From DASXUL01 sp036504855 (lineage in GTDB: Bacteria > Armatimonadota > DTGP01 > JAKQQT01), in NCBI GenBank assembly GCA_036504855.1, contig DASXUL010000124.1, positions 1-64,000 on the forward strand: 64,000 nt of DNA, read 5' to 3'. The translations under genes were made by a program, and so were the position numbers. The notes below the pieces were generated by a model that was not told where the DNA came from, did not search any database, and saw only the letters and a list, made by a program, of their open reading frames with translations. Below, piece after piece: positions 19,989-29,519 of this stretch; the stretch's first letter is position 1; each line of letters opens with the position of its first letter.

Positions 19989-21461
19989 ATGCAGACCGTT
20001 CTCGCCGGGGCCGCGATAGGCGCGGCCGCCATTGGGTGGGTGATTGCGCTTCTGGCACGCAGTGAGGGGCCGCGCCCCCCGGGCTGGACCCCCGTGCCTC
20101 GCGTGGCCGCCATACTGGCGGCCGTTCTCTTTCTCCTGACCCTACCCACCGCGAAGCCGTTCTCCGCTGGGCTAACACTGGGCTGGGGCTTCCTACTGGG
20201 GGCAATCCTGGGCGTGATCGTGCTCGCCACCGGCGTGGCTGAGGTCGGCGTGCTTTCCGCCGCGGCCGTTGGGCCGAGCATCCTCCTTCTCGTCTTCCAC
20301 GGGTACCCAAACGAAGCGCTCATGGGCTGCGCGCTGGGCGGGGTGTTCGTTGCGGCGTTCGCGCGCGTCTCGCAGGGGCGCGAGATCCGGGGCGTGGAGA
20401 CCTTCGCGCTGGCGATGGCCGCGGCCTGCGTGGCGGCGCGGCTGGGGATTGAGCACTTCCCTCGCGTTGTGTCGACCTCCTCCACGGGCGCATACTGGGC
20501 TCTGCCCGGGTTTATGCTGGCGATCGGCGCGTTGGCGATGGCCGTCATCCCGTCCAACGCTTCCGCGTGGAGGCCGATCGCGCGAGGCGTCGGGGCGGCC
20601 GCGTTCGCTCTGTTGGCGCTCTACGTGCTGCAGGCGAAGTGGATGGAGGAGCTCAGGTGGCTGGCGCCGGCGGTGGGGATCGTCGCGATGGGCTTTCTGG
20701 CCGTGGTGTTCCACCTGGAAGGCGAAGGCGACGGGCGGCCGGTTTTGCCGGCGTTCTGCGGGGCGCTGGTGACGCTCATCGCCGCGCCGCTGGCGTTCAG
20801 AGCGTTGCAGGGGTACGGGCTGGCGCTGGCAGCGCTGGCCGGCGCTATTGTGGCCGCTCCGTATTTGATCCAGCGGAACGGCCTGGCGGCGGGCCTGCTG
20901 AACGGCGCGCTAGGCCTGTTTACGCTTCTGGCGACCGGACGCCTCTACGTTGAACTCACCCACCAGGATCATCCCCTGGATTTCCAGCTCCACTACAACC
21001 TGCTGGCCATCGCGCTCTGCGTGGGGGCGGCGTTCGCGTTACCGGCGTTCGCCGCGAAAAGCGCACAGATGGCGGCGCCGGTTCGGATGGCGCGCGCGGT
21101 GGGTTTGGGCGCTCTCCTGACGCTTGTAGCGGTGTTGCTTCCCGCGATTTGGGCCGAACGGTCCATGGATGCGCTCATCGGAGGGCTGGCCATCGGGCAG
21201 GTCGCCTGGATGGCCCTCGCGGCATGGAGCCAGGGAGACGATCGGATCTCAGCCCTTGCCGGGCAGACATCCGTTGTCTTCGTTGCCGCCGCGCTCGTCG
21301 GGCTGCAGTTGGAGTCGCTTGTCCAGCGCGTGGAACTGACGAACGGCGCGAAGACCGGCATCGTGGCCGCCCTGGGAGTTGTGGTGGTGATCCGCCTGCT
21401 GCTGGATGCGATGGGCCACGCTCGCCCGGTGGAGGGAGCCTCCGATGAAGCCGCGTCTTGA
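19989..21461 (+). CDS. Polytopic membrane protein upstream of alpha-2-macroglobulin
   Basis: A 490-residue protein made almost wholly of hydrophobic segments, about 14 in all, alternating with short basic loops. I do not recognise the family. The start at 19989 is chosen because GGAG lies eight bases upstream and the first membrane helix starts at once; an in-frame upstream ATG (19893) would add a hydrophilic leader. Its 3' end overlaps the alpha-2-macroglobulin gene by 17 bases, so the two are probably translated together. The tight coupling suggests a joint envelope function, but nothing in the sequence shows transport or enzyme motifs. Confidence 0.78.
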   Translation: MQTVLAGAAIGAAAIGWVIALLARSEGPRPPGWTPVPRVAAILAAVLFLLTLPTAKPFSAGLTLGWGFLLGAILGVIVLATGVAEVGVLSAAAVGPSILLLVFHGYPNEALMGCALGGVFVAAFARVSQGREIRGVETFALAMAAACVAARLGIEHFPRVVSTSSTGAYWALPGFMLAIGALAMAVIPSNASAWRPIARGVGAAAFALLALYVLQAKWMEELRWLAPAVGIVAMGFLAVVFHLEGEGDGRPVLPAFCGALVTLIAAPLAFRALQGYGLALAALAGAIVAAPYLIQRNGLAAGLLNGALGLFTLLATGRLYVELTHQDHPLDFQLHYNLLAIALCVGAAFALPAFAAKSAQMAAPVRMARAVGLGALLTLVAVLLPAIWAERSMDALIGGLAIGQVAWMALAAWSQGDDRISALAGQTSVVFVAAALVGLQLESLVQRVELTNGAKTGIVAALGVVVVIRLLLDAMGHARPVEGASDEAAS

Positions 21462-24400
21462 ACCGCTGTTGCTGATCGCGCTGGTCGTCGCCATCGCCGG
21501 CGGCATCGTTGGCGTTATGAGCGGCGAAACGCCCGTGGGCAGCGTGCGCGGCCAGATTGTGGCCGCCGAGAGCGGGAACCCGCTGCCGCACCTGCGGATC
21601 GCTCTCGCCCCCAATGATAGCGCCGATAATCAGTCCAAGTACCGCATGACCAGGACGGACGCCAATGGGCGCTTCGCCTTCGCCGCCATTCCAGTCGGCG
21701 AGTACCACCTCATCACCCATGCGCAGGCCCACGAAGAGCCGAAGGAGATGCTCCAGGTAAACGAGGGGAAGACCCTTGAGGCCGTCTACGAGCTCAAGCC
21801 GGTGGAGCCGTACATCCGGGTGTTCAACAGCCAGCGCGTTTTCGCGACGGCGGAAGCCCCGAAGTTGCGCGTGAACGGGTTCGCGCCGTCCAAGACGATG
21901 TCTGTGACCACCTACCGGTTGTCCGATTCCGGCGCCCGCAAGGCGTGGCACGGCGCCCTGCGCGATGTGTTGCGGACGAGTTCCGACAACATAGCGGACG
22001 CGCCCCTCGACCAATCGCCCGATCTCAGCCAGGTGGATGCGTCCAGCGTCTCCATCGCCCAGCGCGACGTGGAAGGCGTCTTCCGCCAGGACGTTTCCCT
22101 CCCCAAGCTGCCGCCTGGAACCTACGTGGTGGCGATGAATGCAGCCGAAGTGAAGACCCTCGGCGTCATCGTTGTGACGGACCTTGGCCTTCTGGTGAAG
22201 ACCACGGACGATGAGGTCTTCGTTTTCGCCGCCGACATCAAGACCGGGGAGCCGGTGGAAGGCGCCGAGCTGGAAGTGCGCCGCGGCGACACCGTTGTAT
22301 CGCGCGGAACCACCGATGCCAGCGGGTTCGCCACTCTGCGAGCTCCGGTGACCGACGCGGAGCACGAGATTGTGGTGGTCGGCCATTCCGGCGGATCCAC
22401 GGCGATCGCCAGCGTCAGCGTTTGGCGCGGCGATAGTCACGATTTGAAGGCCTACACGGTGACGGATCGCCCCGTGTACCGCCCGGGCCATACGGTGCAC
22501 TTCCGCACGTTGCTACGGCGTCTGAACCGCGACCAGTACAGCATCCCCAACGGGATTGAAGCGACGGTGACGGTTACCGATCCGCGACAGGATGTGCTCT
22601 ATCACAAGGCCTTAACGGCCAACGCCTTTGGCTCGTTCTGGGGGGACGTGCGCCTGAACCGGGCCGCGCTTCCCGGCATCTACACGATCAATATCAGGGC
22701 AGACGGGCAGGAGCAGGAGTCGATCTTCAACGTGGCGGAGTACCGGAAGCCCGAGTACGAAGTCACCGTGACGCCGGAGAAGCAGCGCTACACGCAGCGT
22801 GACGACGTGAAGGCCACTATCTCCGCCCGCTACTACTACGGCGCGCCGGTTCCGAATGCCGCGGTTCGCTATTACGTTACGCGGTCCGAGCGGTACTACT
22901 ACGAAGACGCCTACGACTTCGACTCCGATATTCAGGGCGATGGAGACGGGTCAGACGAGTACTCCTCCGGCGAGTCCATCGCATCGGGCGACGGCCGCAC
23001 GGATGCGGATGGCCGCTTCACCGTCACCGTTCCGCCGCAGGACATCCCGGAAGAAGGCGGCAGCGACTACCGGTACGTTGTGCACGCCACGGTGACAGAC
23101 CTTTCCAAGCGAGAGCAGGAAGGCGCCGGCGGAGTGTTGGTGACTCAGGGCGACTACCGGGTATCGGTGGACACCGACGCCTATCTCGTTCGCCCCGGCC
23201 AGGGCGTGCACCTGACCGTGAAGACGGTTGACTACGATGGCCATCCCGTGGCCGGCGCGCGCGGCACGTTGAAGTTGACGCGCCACATCTGGGTGGAGGA
23301 TCGCCAGGAGGATCGCGAGGCGACGTCGTTGTCATGGCAGACGGATGCGTCCGGCATGGCGGTCCTGACGGTGACGCCCGCGAAGGAAGGCGACTACGGC
23401 CTGCTCGCCGTCTCGCGAGACCAGCACGGAAGCGACATTCGCGCCGCAAGCGGTTTGTGGGTGATGAGCGGCGACTATGCGGACCTTGGCTACTCCTACG
23501 GCGACCTTGAAGTGAAGGCCGGAAAGAAGCTCTACAAAGAGGGCGAAACCGCCGAAGTGCTGGTGCAGACCCGCTTCGCCAATCAGACGGCGGTGCTGAC
23601 CATCGAAGGCCCGCGCTTGCTCCAGAAGCGCCTGGTGCGCCTCACCGGCAAGTCCACGGTGTTGCGGGTTCCGATTACGTCGGATTTCGTTCCCAGCGTG
23701 CGCGCCAGCGTGTCGTTCTTCCATGCCAAGGGGATGATCTCGGGCGATGGCGTCATCCACGTCTCCCGCGAGCGAAAGGCCCTGAAGGTTCAGGTCACCT
23801 CGGACAAGCCGACCTACCAGCCGGGCGAAAAGGCTACGTGGCGCGTGAAGACGCTGGACCCGGATGGGAAGCCCGTCAGCGCCGAGGTGTGCCTGGGAGT
23901 CGTGGATGCGTCGATCTACGCGATCATGCCGGATAGCGCGCCGAACATTGTGGAGCACTTCTACCCGCAGCGGATGGATGGCGTGCAAACGTCGTGGTCG
24001 TATCCAGACATCTACCTCTCCGGGGACGACAAGGCCGGCGCCAACATCAAGACGCGCCGCAACTTCCCGGATACGGCCTTCTGGACGCCTTCGAGCATCA
24101 CGGATCCGAACGGTGATGCCTCGTTCACCATGACGATGCCGGATAGCCTGACGACGTGGAGGGCGACCTGCCGCGCCGCCACGACGGATACCCGGGTAGG
24201 ACAGACAACGGCGGAGGCGATCGTCACCAAGCCCTTCCTGGTACGCCTCGAGGCGCCGCGCTTCCTCGTGCAGGGCGATGAAGTGGAACTGGCCGGCGTG
24301 GCGCACAACCTGACCGGCAAGGACGCCGACGCGCAGGTGGGCATGGAGGCGACGAACTGCGATGCGCCCGGCAAGAGCCAGAGCCGCCGCGTGACCAACG

Positions 24401-26127
24401 GCGCTACAGAGCGGTTCTCATGGCGGGTTCGCGCAAAGGGCGTTGGCGAGGCGCGGATCCGGGTGTGGGCGAAGTCCGGCGCCTACTCCGACGCGATGGA
24501 GTTGGCGATTCCGGTTCTGCCGAAGGGACGGCCGATCTCGGAAGCGAGGAACGGCGCCACGGATGGCCGGGAGACGTTCTCGCTCAACGTCCGGTCGGAC
24601 GCCATTCCAAGCACTCGGAGGCTGACGTTGAAGTTCGCCCCGACCATGGCGGCCTCACTGTTTGCTTCGCTGGATTACCTGGCCTCATATCCCTACGGCT
24701 GCACGGAGCAGACAATGTCCGGGTTCCTTCCGGACATCATCGTGTCCGACGTGATGAAGCGCCAGGGCATCCGGTCAGCCGGGCTGGAACGGCGCCTCCC
24801 CGATATGGTCAACGCCGGCCTGTTGCGCCTGTATGGCATGCAGCATCAGGACGGCGGCTGGCGCTGGTTCCGCTACGACAAGACCGACCCATGGATGACG
24901 GCGTACGTGATGTACGGGTTCATCCGCGCGCGGCAGGCGGGCTTCGACGTGAACCCGGAGGTCTTCAGCCGGGGGGCGCGCGCCCTTGCCGCCAGCGCGG
25001 GCGAGGAAGACATCACGCCGGACAACCGCGCCTTCTGCGCTCGCGTTCTGGCGCTGCTTGGACGGCGCGATCTGGCGGCGCAGGTTGCGGCGCGGGCCAA
25101 CACCGGGCCAGAGGCGCCGGCGAAGACGCGGCTCACGGACTGGGGGCGTGCGCAGCTAGCGATGGCGCTAGACGAGATGGGCCGGAGCAACGAAGCGCGA
25201 GAGAACCTGGCCATCCTGTGGCGTCACCTCTCTGAATCCGCCTACCGCCCCACTATGAGCGACGACTGGTGGCGAGCCGATGGCGAACAGGCCGCCGCAT
25301 TCCTGCTGGCGGCCTGCCAGGTGACGCCGCGCGACCGCCGTCTGTCGGACCTGGCGGGCTGGATCATGCGGCAACGTCGCGGAGACGCGTGGTGCTCCAC
25401 GCGGGACACGGCGGCCATTGTGGAGGCGATGAGTCACTACGTCACCATCACCCGTGAGTTGACCCCGGACTTCACGGCCAACGTTTCGGTGAACGGGCGC
25501 CCCGTTCTATCGCGCCGGTTCACGCGCGCGGACATTGCGCTCCCGGCCGTGGTCGCATCCGTGCCGGATAAGGACCTGGGCCCCGGTCCGCTCTTCATCG
25601 AAGTGAAGAAGGCCGGCGCCGGACGACTGTACTATACCGCCACACTGGAACAGACCGTGGCTGCCGATCTGACGTTGCCCGTCCTGAACGACTCAGGCAT
25701 TGCCGTCGAGCGGTCCTACCGCCGATACGCGCCTACAGATATGAAGCGCGACGATGGACCGGGCGATCCCAAGGAGAGGCGTACGCGGGCAGACAGCGGG
25801 GACATCATTGAGGTAACGCTGACGATTCGGGCGCAGAAGTCGTTCGATTACCTGATGCTGGAAGATCCGATTCCCGCCGGCTGCGAAGCGCGCGACCGAG
25901 GGATGGTGGAGGAATGGGAGTGGGGCTACTGGTGGTCGGACCAGATCGTCCGCGACCATATGGTGTCATTCGCCATCCAGCACCTCGATGCGGGGTCGCG
26001 CACGATAACGTACCGTCTCTACTCGCAGATCCCAGGCGACTACACGGCGCTTCCGCCCACGGTATACGACATGTACAACCCGGCGGTTCGCGCCGAGGGC
26101 GTGGCGCACGAGGTGACGATCCGATGA
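21445..26127 (+). CDS. Bacterial alpha-2-macroglobulin family protein
   Basis: A 1560-residue envelope protein of the YfaS-like A2M family, which traps attacking proteases by a thioester. An N-terminal hydrophobic segment (residues 8-25) anchors or exports it. It is followed by a carboxypeptidase-regulatory-like beta domain (VRGQIVAAESGNPLPHL), then repeated MG domains including DRPVYRPGHTVHFRTL and DKPTYQPGEKATWRV. The thioester-region motif YPYGCTEQTMS places Cys and Gln at 1086-1089, so the reactive bond is probably kept. The alpha-helical thioester domain shows GGWRWFRYD. The start uses GGTGGAGGG. It overlaps the upstream gene by 17 bases and the downstream vanW-like gene by ATGA, making a three-gene unit. 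Confidence 0.9.
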   Translation: MKPRLEPLLLIALVVAIAGGIVGVMSGETPVGSVRGQIVAAESGNPLPHLRIALAPNDSADNQSKYRMTRTDANGRFAFAAIPVGEYHLITHAQAHEEPKEMLQVNEGKTLEAVYELKPVEPYIRVFNSQRVFATAEAPKLRVNGFAPSKTMSVTTYRLSDSGARKAWHGALRDVLRTSSDNIADAPLDQSPDLSQVDASSVSIAQRDVEGVFRQDVSLPKLPPGTYVVAMNAAEVKTLGVIVVTDLGLLVKTTDDEVFVFAADIKTGEPVEGAELEVRRGDTVVSRGTTDASGFATLRAPVTDAEHEIVVVGHSGGSTAIASVSVWRGDSHDLKAYTVTDRPVYRPGHTVHFRTLLRRLNRDQYSIPNGIEATVTVTDPRQDVLYHKALTANAFGSFWGDVRLNRAALPGIYTINIRADGQEQESIFNVAEYRKPEYEVTVTPEKQRYTQRDDVKATISARYYYGAPVPNAAVRYYVTRSERYYYEDAYDFDSDIQGDGDGSDEYSSGESIASGDGRTDADGRFTVTVPPQDIPEEGGSDYRYVVHATVTDLSKREQEGAGGVLVTQGDYRVSVDTDAYLVRPGQGVHLTVKTVDYDGHPVAGARGTLKLTRHIWVEDRQEDREATSLSWQTDASGMAVLTVTPAKEGDYGLLAVSRDQHGSDIRAASGLWVMSGDYADLGYSYGDLEVKAGKKLYKEGETAEVLVQTRFANQTAVLTIEGPRLLQKRLVRLTGKSTVLRVPITSDFVPSVRASVSFFHAKGMISGDGVIHVSRERKALKVQVTSDKPTYQPGEKATWRVKTLDPDGKPVSAEVCLGVVDASIYAIMPDSAPNIVEHFYPQRMDGVQTSWSYPDIYLSGDDKAGANIKTRRNFPDTAFWTPSSITDPNGDASFTMTMPDSLTTWRATCRAATTDTRVGQTTAEAIVTKPFLVRLEAPRFLVQGDEVELAGVAHNLTGKDADAQVGMEATNCDAPGKSQSRRVTNGATERFSWRVRAKGVGEARIRVWAKSGAYSDAMELAIPVLPKGRPISEARNGATDGRETFSLNVRSDAIPSTRRLTLKFAPTMAASLFASLDYLASYPYGCTEQTMSGFLPDIIVSDVMKRQGIRSAGLERRLPDMVNAGLLRLYGMQHQDGGWRWFRYDKTDPWMTAYVMYGFIRARQAGFDVNPEVFSRGARALAASAGEEDITPDNRAFCARVLALLGRRDLAAQVAARANTGPEAPAKTRLTDWGRAQLAMALDEMGRSNEARENLAILWRHLSESAYRPTMSDDWWRADGEQAAAFLLAACQVTPRDRRLSDLAGWIMRQRRGDAWCSTRDTAAIVEAMSHYVTITRELTPDFTANVSVNGRPVLSRRFTRADIALPAVVASVPDKDLGPGPLFIEVKKAGAGRLYYTATLEQTVAADLTLPVLNDSGIAVERSYRRYAPTDMKRDDGPGDPKERRTRADSGDIIEVTLTIRAQKSFDYLMLEDPIPAGCEARDRGMVEEWEWGYWWSDQIVRDHMVSFAIQHLDAGSRTITYRLYSQIPGDYTALPPTVYDMYNPAVRAEGVAHEVTIR

Positions 26128-26903
26128 GCGCGAGGCGAGGCGGAGCCTATCGCTGGGCGCTGGCGGCCGCGCTGGCGGGCGGCGTTGCGGCGGTGGCGTG
26201 GTTGCCCGGCGGACGCGTTGAGATGGGCGGCTACGCCACGTCGCTGCAGGGGCGTACCCGAGGTCAGCGGAACAACGCGCTGCTGGCCGCGCGGTCGTTG
26301 GATGGGCAGGTTGTGCAGCCCGGCCAAACCCTCTCGTTCAACCACGCGGTGGGCTCGTGGACGCCGGACCGGGGGTATACGCTGGCCCCGGTGAGCTACA
26401 GCGGCGAGCTGGTGGCGGATTGGGGCGGCGGCGTGTGCCAGACCAGCACTACGCTCTACAACGCCGCTCTGGTTTCCGGGATGGACATCGTGGAACGCCA
26501 TCGGCACACATGGGCGCCAAACTACTGCTCGCCGGGGCGCGATGCCGCCGTGGCCCAGCGGGACATCGACCTGCGCATCCGGAACCCGTATCCCTTCCCA
26601 GTGCATATCCGCGCTAAGCTGGACGGGGATACGTTGGGGTTCGACTTCCTGGGCGGACGGCGAGGACCGATGGCGGCGGTAGAGGCGGTCGGCGCCGTCA
26701 CAGTGCCGTCCATCGGCGTTACCCAGGCAAGCGCGTTGTTGCCGGCGGGCAGCCGCCGCGTCACCAACCCGGGCCGTCCGGGAGTTCGGGTTACCGCCTG
26801 GCGCGTCTGGAAGCTCGGGCCGCGCGCCGGACAACGGGAGATGATGTCGCGAGACTCGTATCCTCCCATGAACCGGATCACGCTGGTGGGGACGCGGGAG
26901 TGA
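26124..26903 (+). CDS. VanW family protein
   Basis: A 259-residue exported or membrane-anchored protein (hydrophobic segment 11-30). The VanW core has FNHAVGSWTPDRGY, GGGVCQTSTTLYNAAL and the following RHRHTWAPNYCSPGRDAAV. VanW proteins occur in some vancomycin-resistance clusters and many other genomes; their biochemical role is unknown but tied to the cell wall. It starts at the ATGA that ends the alpha-2-macroglobulin gene, so it belongs to that operon. The VanX-type dipeptidase at 38249 is far away and not linked. Confidence 0.88.
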   Translation: MSARRGGAYRWALAAALAGGVAAVAWLPGGRVEMGGYATSLQGRTRGQRNNALLAARSLDGQVVQPGQTLSFNHAVGSWTPDRGYTLAPVSYSGELVADWGGGVCQTSTTLYNAALVSGMDIVERHRHTWAPNYCSPGRDAAVAQRDIDLRIRNPYPFPVHIRAKLDGDTLGFDFLGGRRGPMAAVEAVGAVTVPSIGVTQASALLPAGSRRVTNPGRPGVRVTAWRVWKLGPRAGQREMMSRDSYPPMNRITLVGTRE

Positions 26904-26945
26904 TGGCCGCGGGCCGCCGCACTATCGACAAGGAGGAAGACCCAA

Positions 26946-27455
26946 GTGGCCACATATAGAGGCGTCGCCGCCGTATGCTCGGCGATCGTTCAGATGCTGG
27001 AGGATGCATACCGCGCGGACGGGTTCAAGAACGCGCTGACTTTTACCGTTTGCGACGCCGAGCAGATGGTGGAGCCGGCCTCCGGCGGAATCACCCTTTT
27101 CCTGTACCGCATTGCGCCGGACGCGTCATCGCGGAACCGAAGCCGGCCGGAGAAAGGGCGCCAAACCCCGCCGCTGTGTTTGGAGCTCAATTTCCTCATC
27201 ACCTCATGGGGACGAGACGTTGTGCAAGAGCAGCGTATCCTCGGGTGGGTGATGATGACGTTGAACGAACACCCCGTTCTCTCCGCCGCGAAGGTGAACG
27301 CCGCGGCGCCGGATGTCTTCGAGCCGGACGAGACGGTTGAGATCGCCTGCGGTGAGATGGGCGCAGACGAGATGGCCAGGCTTTGGGATTCTCTGGGCAG
27401 CGGCTCTTACCGCCTCTCGGTTCCCTACGTGGCCCGAGGCGTGCGGTTGGGGTAA
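26946..27455 (+). CDS. DUF4255 / Pvc16-like protein
   Basis: A 169-residue protein resembling the DUF4255 (Pvc16 N-terminal) family, found in phage-tail-like contractile injection systems, where it is thought to act at tube or cap assembly. Seen are YRGVAAVCSAIVQML at the start, the ITLFLYRIAPDASSRN strand, a LELNFLITSW strand and the late RLSVPYVARGVRLG. The start is GTG with AAGGAGG nine bases upstream. No sheath, tube, baseplate or AAA gene is near, so the gene appears isolated behind the A2M/VanW operon. Identity is by family pattern only. Confidence 0.72.
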   Translation: MATYRGVAAVCSAIVQMLEDAYRADGFKNALTFTVCDAEQMVEPASGGITLFLYRIAPDASSRNRSRPEKGRQTPPLCLELNFLITSWGRDVVQEQRILGWVMMTLNEHPVLSAAKVNAAAPDVFEPDETVEIACGEMGADEMARLWDSLGSGSYRLSVPYVARGVRLG

Positions 27456-27591
27456 TGCGGAGGGAAACGGCCGCGCGTTGTTCACCGCCTGGTCGCCCCA
27501 GGCCGGGACATATGCTGGGAGCCATCGGAGGACGAAGGGCTGGTCATCGAGCCGGGTCGTCGTTGTCATGCGCCGCAAAGGAGTTGTAGGG

Positions 27592-28368
27592 GTGCGCAAG
27601 GGGTTTACGCTCATCGAATTGCTCGTCGTCATCGCCATCATCGCGGTTCTGGCGGCGATCCTGTTCCCGGTGTTCGCCAAGGCAAAGGCACGCGGTCAAG
27701 CGACCGCATGTCTCTCGAACACCAAGCAAATCGGCATCGCCGTGCAGTTGTATGTAGGCGACAATGACGACCGCCTGTTCTTCTACGCGGGAACGGCGTC
27801 GCCGTCTCAGAGCCGCACCGGCGCGGTGATTTCGCCGAGCCAGAAAGATGCGGAGCGCTGGTGGAACGTTCTGATGCCGCTCCTGAAGAGCAGCGCGGTG
27901 TTCCAGTGCCCAAGCGATCCCAAGCCTACGCCGAGCAACGATGCGAACGGTAAAGCGTCGGTCCTTCGTTCGTATATGGCGTGCCGCTCCGCCGAGGGGC
28001 TACAGCTCTCTCAGATCGACCAGCCGGCCCAGACCATGGTGATCGTCGACAAATGGGATCGGAACTCGGGAGGCGCGGTTACGGATAGCTGGATCGAGGC
28101 ATTCAACGGCGATTTCGACTACGACAACGGCCCCGACGTGGATCACACCCGCATGTTCAAGGCGGGTAACCGCCATGGCGGTCGCGCCAACTGCGTGTTC
28201 TTCGATGGCCACGCGCAATCGCTGGACCCCGCCGCTATCCAGTCCAGCAAGGAGTACACCGGCTGTTCCATCCTCTACCGCCACCCGGTTCCGGGCGTGA
28301 TGACCGTCGACGGAAGCAGTACGGCCGCTGGTGAGCCCAACATCTGCTCCGCGTTCTCATATCCCTAA
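27592..28368 (+). CDS. DUF1559-type prepilin-like protein
   Basis: A 258-residue second pseudopilin-like protein. VRKGFTLIELLVVIAI is the prepilin leader with Glu at +5. AILFPVFAKAKARGQ and ACLSNTKQIG continue the family pattern, and HGGRANCVFFDGHAQSL near residue 203 is the H-x9-DG motif of DUF1559. The GTG start at 27592 is preferred because AAAGGAG lies eight bases before it and the leader is then very short; an in-frame ATG at 27568 is possible. It stands alone, transcribed towards the thiE operon on the other strand. Confidence 0.85.
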   Translation: MRKGFTLIELLVVIAIIAVLAAILFPVFAKAKARGQATACLSNTKQIGIAVQLYVGDNDDRLFFYAGTASPSQSRTGAVISPSQKDAERWWNVLMPLLKSSAVFQCPSDPKPTPSNDANGKASVLRSYMACRSAEGLQLSQIDQPAQTMVIVDKWDRNSGGAVTDSWIEAFNGDFDYDNGPDVDHTRMFKAGNRHGGRANCVFFDGHAQSLDPAAIQSSKEYTGCSILYRHPVPGVMTVDGSSTAAGEPNICSAFSYP

Positions 28369-28398
28369 CGGGCCGCGCTTCCCCCGGGGAGTCCTGGT

Positions 28399-28824
28399 TC
28401 ATCGCCTCTCTTCGAGAGCGTTCCATTCCTCGTAAGTGCGCGTCTCCTCGGCGGTGCGGGCGATCAATGCCGCGCGGCCGCCGGGCCAGTGAGCCCGGAC
28501 CTTCTCAATGGGGCAGGGGAGCCACTCCACGTGGCCGAACAGGCGGCAGATCAGCGGACGGGCGGCGTATATCAGGCAGAGGCCGTTGGACAGGTCGAGG
28601 AACCCGCACGCCTCATAGGTTTCGCCGCCGTCCGAGCCCGGCCAAGGTTGCGTGTGGTTCTGCGCCAGCACGCGCTGGCGCAGACTCGGATCAAGCGTTG
28701 GCAGCAGGTCGCGGATGGCCTGGTACTCAGCGCGGGTGAGGGCAATGCCGGCCGTGCAGCGATGGCGGCAATCGGTGCAGCCGTCGCACGGCGACTGATC
28801 GATCTGCTCTCCCTCAGCCCGCAT
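28399..28824 (-). CDS. YkgJ-type cysteine cluster protein
   Basis: A 141-residue protein with an N-terminal cysteine cluster, CDGCTDCRHRC, and later Cys in ACGFL, LCLIY, ICRLFGH and LPCPIEK. This matches the YkgJ family, which is annotated as zinc- or iron-chelating and often acts beside metal- or modification enzymes; the true function is not known. It starts within the last codons of thiE (11-base overlap) and so is translated from the same message. How it relates to thiamine synthesis is unclear. Confidence 0.8.
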   Translation of the reverse strand: MRAEGEQIDQSPCDGCTDCRHRCTAGIALTRAEYQAIRDLLPTLDPSLRQRVLAQNHTQPWPGSDGGETYEACGFLDLSNGLCLIYAARPLICRLFGHVEWLPCPIEKVRAHWPGGRAALIARTAEETRTYEEWNALEERR

Positions 28825-29443
28825 GCGTCAACGCAGCCCCCGCTTCGTTCCATCTCTCCACGAGCGCCCGGGTGGCCTGTACCATGTCCTGCGCGGCGGT
28901 GACGGCGGAAACGACGCCCACGGAGGAGGCGCCGGCCTTGCGGCATTCCTCCAGATTGTCGAGGTTGATGCCGCCAATGGCGATCACCGGAATGGTGACG
29001 CTGGCCTGGATCTCCGAGATGATTGAGGGCCCGATGGGCGGGCCGGCATCCGGCTTCGTGTCGGTGGGATAGATGCTGCCAACCGCCACGTAGCTGGCGC
29101 CGGCGGCCTGCGCGGCGCGGGCCTCGAAAACGTTCGCCACGGAGGCGCCGATGACGGCCTCGCGGCCGAGGATGCGGCGAGCATGGGGGATCGGCATATC
29201 TTCCGTGCCAAGGTGCACGCCCCATGCCCCAGCGGCCATGGCCACGTCCAGGCGGTCGTTGATGATGAAGAGGGCGCGATACTGCTCGCACAGGCGGCGC
29301 ATCTTTTCGGCCCATGCAACCATCTGCCAGGTGCTTGCGAGCTTATCCCGAAGCTGGATGGTGCGCGCTCCGCCTTCCAGGGCTGCCTGCGCAATCTCCA
29401 CGTGGCCCCGCTTCCGCTCCGTGATAACGTAGATTCCGTCCAT
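28814..29443 (-). CDS. thiE: Thiamine-phosphate synthase
   Basis: ThiE joins HMP-pyrophosphate and thiazole phosphate into thiamine phosphate. The 209-residue TIM barrel shows TIQLRDK, FIINDRLDVA, GVHLGTEDMP, YVAVGSIYPT and VIAIGGINLDN, which bind the pyrophosphate, Mg and thiazole. No TPP riboswitch is visible upstream; the region there is filled with a nested inverted repeat. ThiD is encoded far away at 52749, so the thiamine genes are split. Confidence 0.93.
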   Translation of the reverse strand: MDGIYVITERKRGHVEIAQAALEGGARTIQLRDKLASTWQMVAWAEKMRRLCEQYRALFIINDRLDVAMAAGAWGVHLGTEDMPIPHARRILGREAVIGASVANVFEARAAQAAGASYVAVGSIYPTDTKPDAGPPIGPSIISEIQASVTIPVIAIGGINLDNLEECRKAGASSVGVVSAVTAAQDMVQATRALVERWNEAGAALTHAG

Positions 29444-29519
29444 GTTTGCCTCCAGTATGTCGGCGACCCGCGCCGCCGGAACAGGTGACTCAGCGCCAAG
29501 TTGGGGAAAGTCGTCAATA

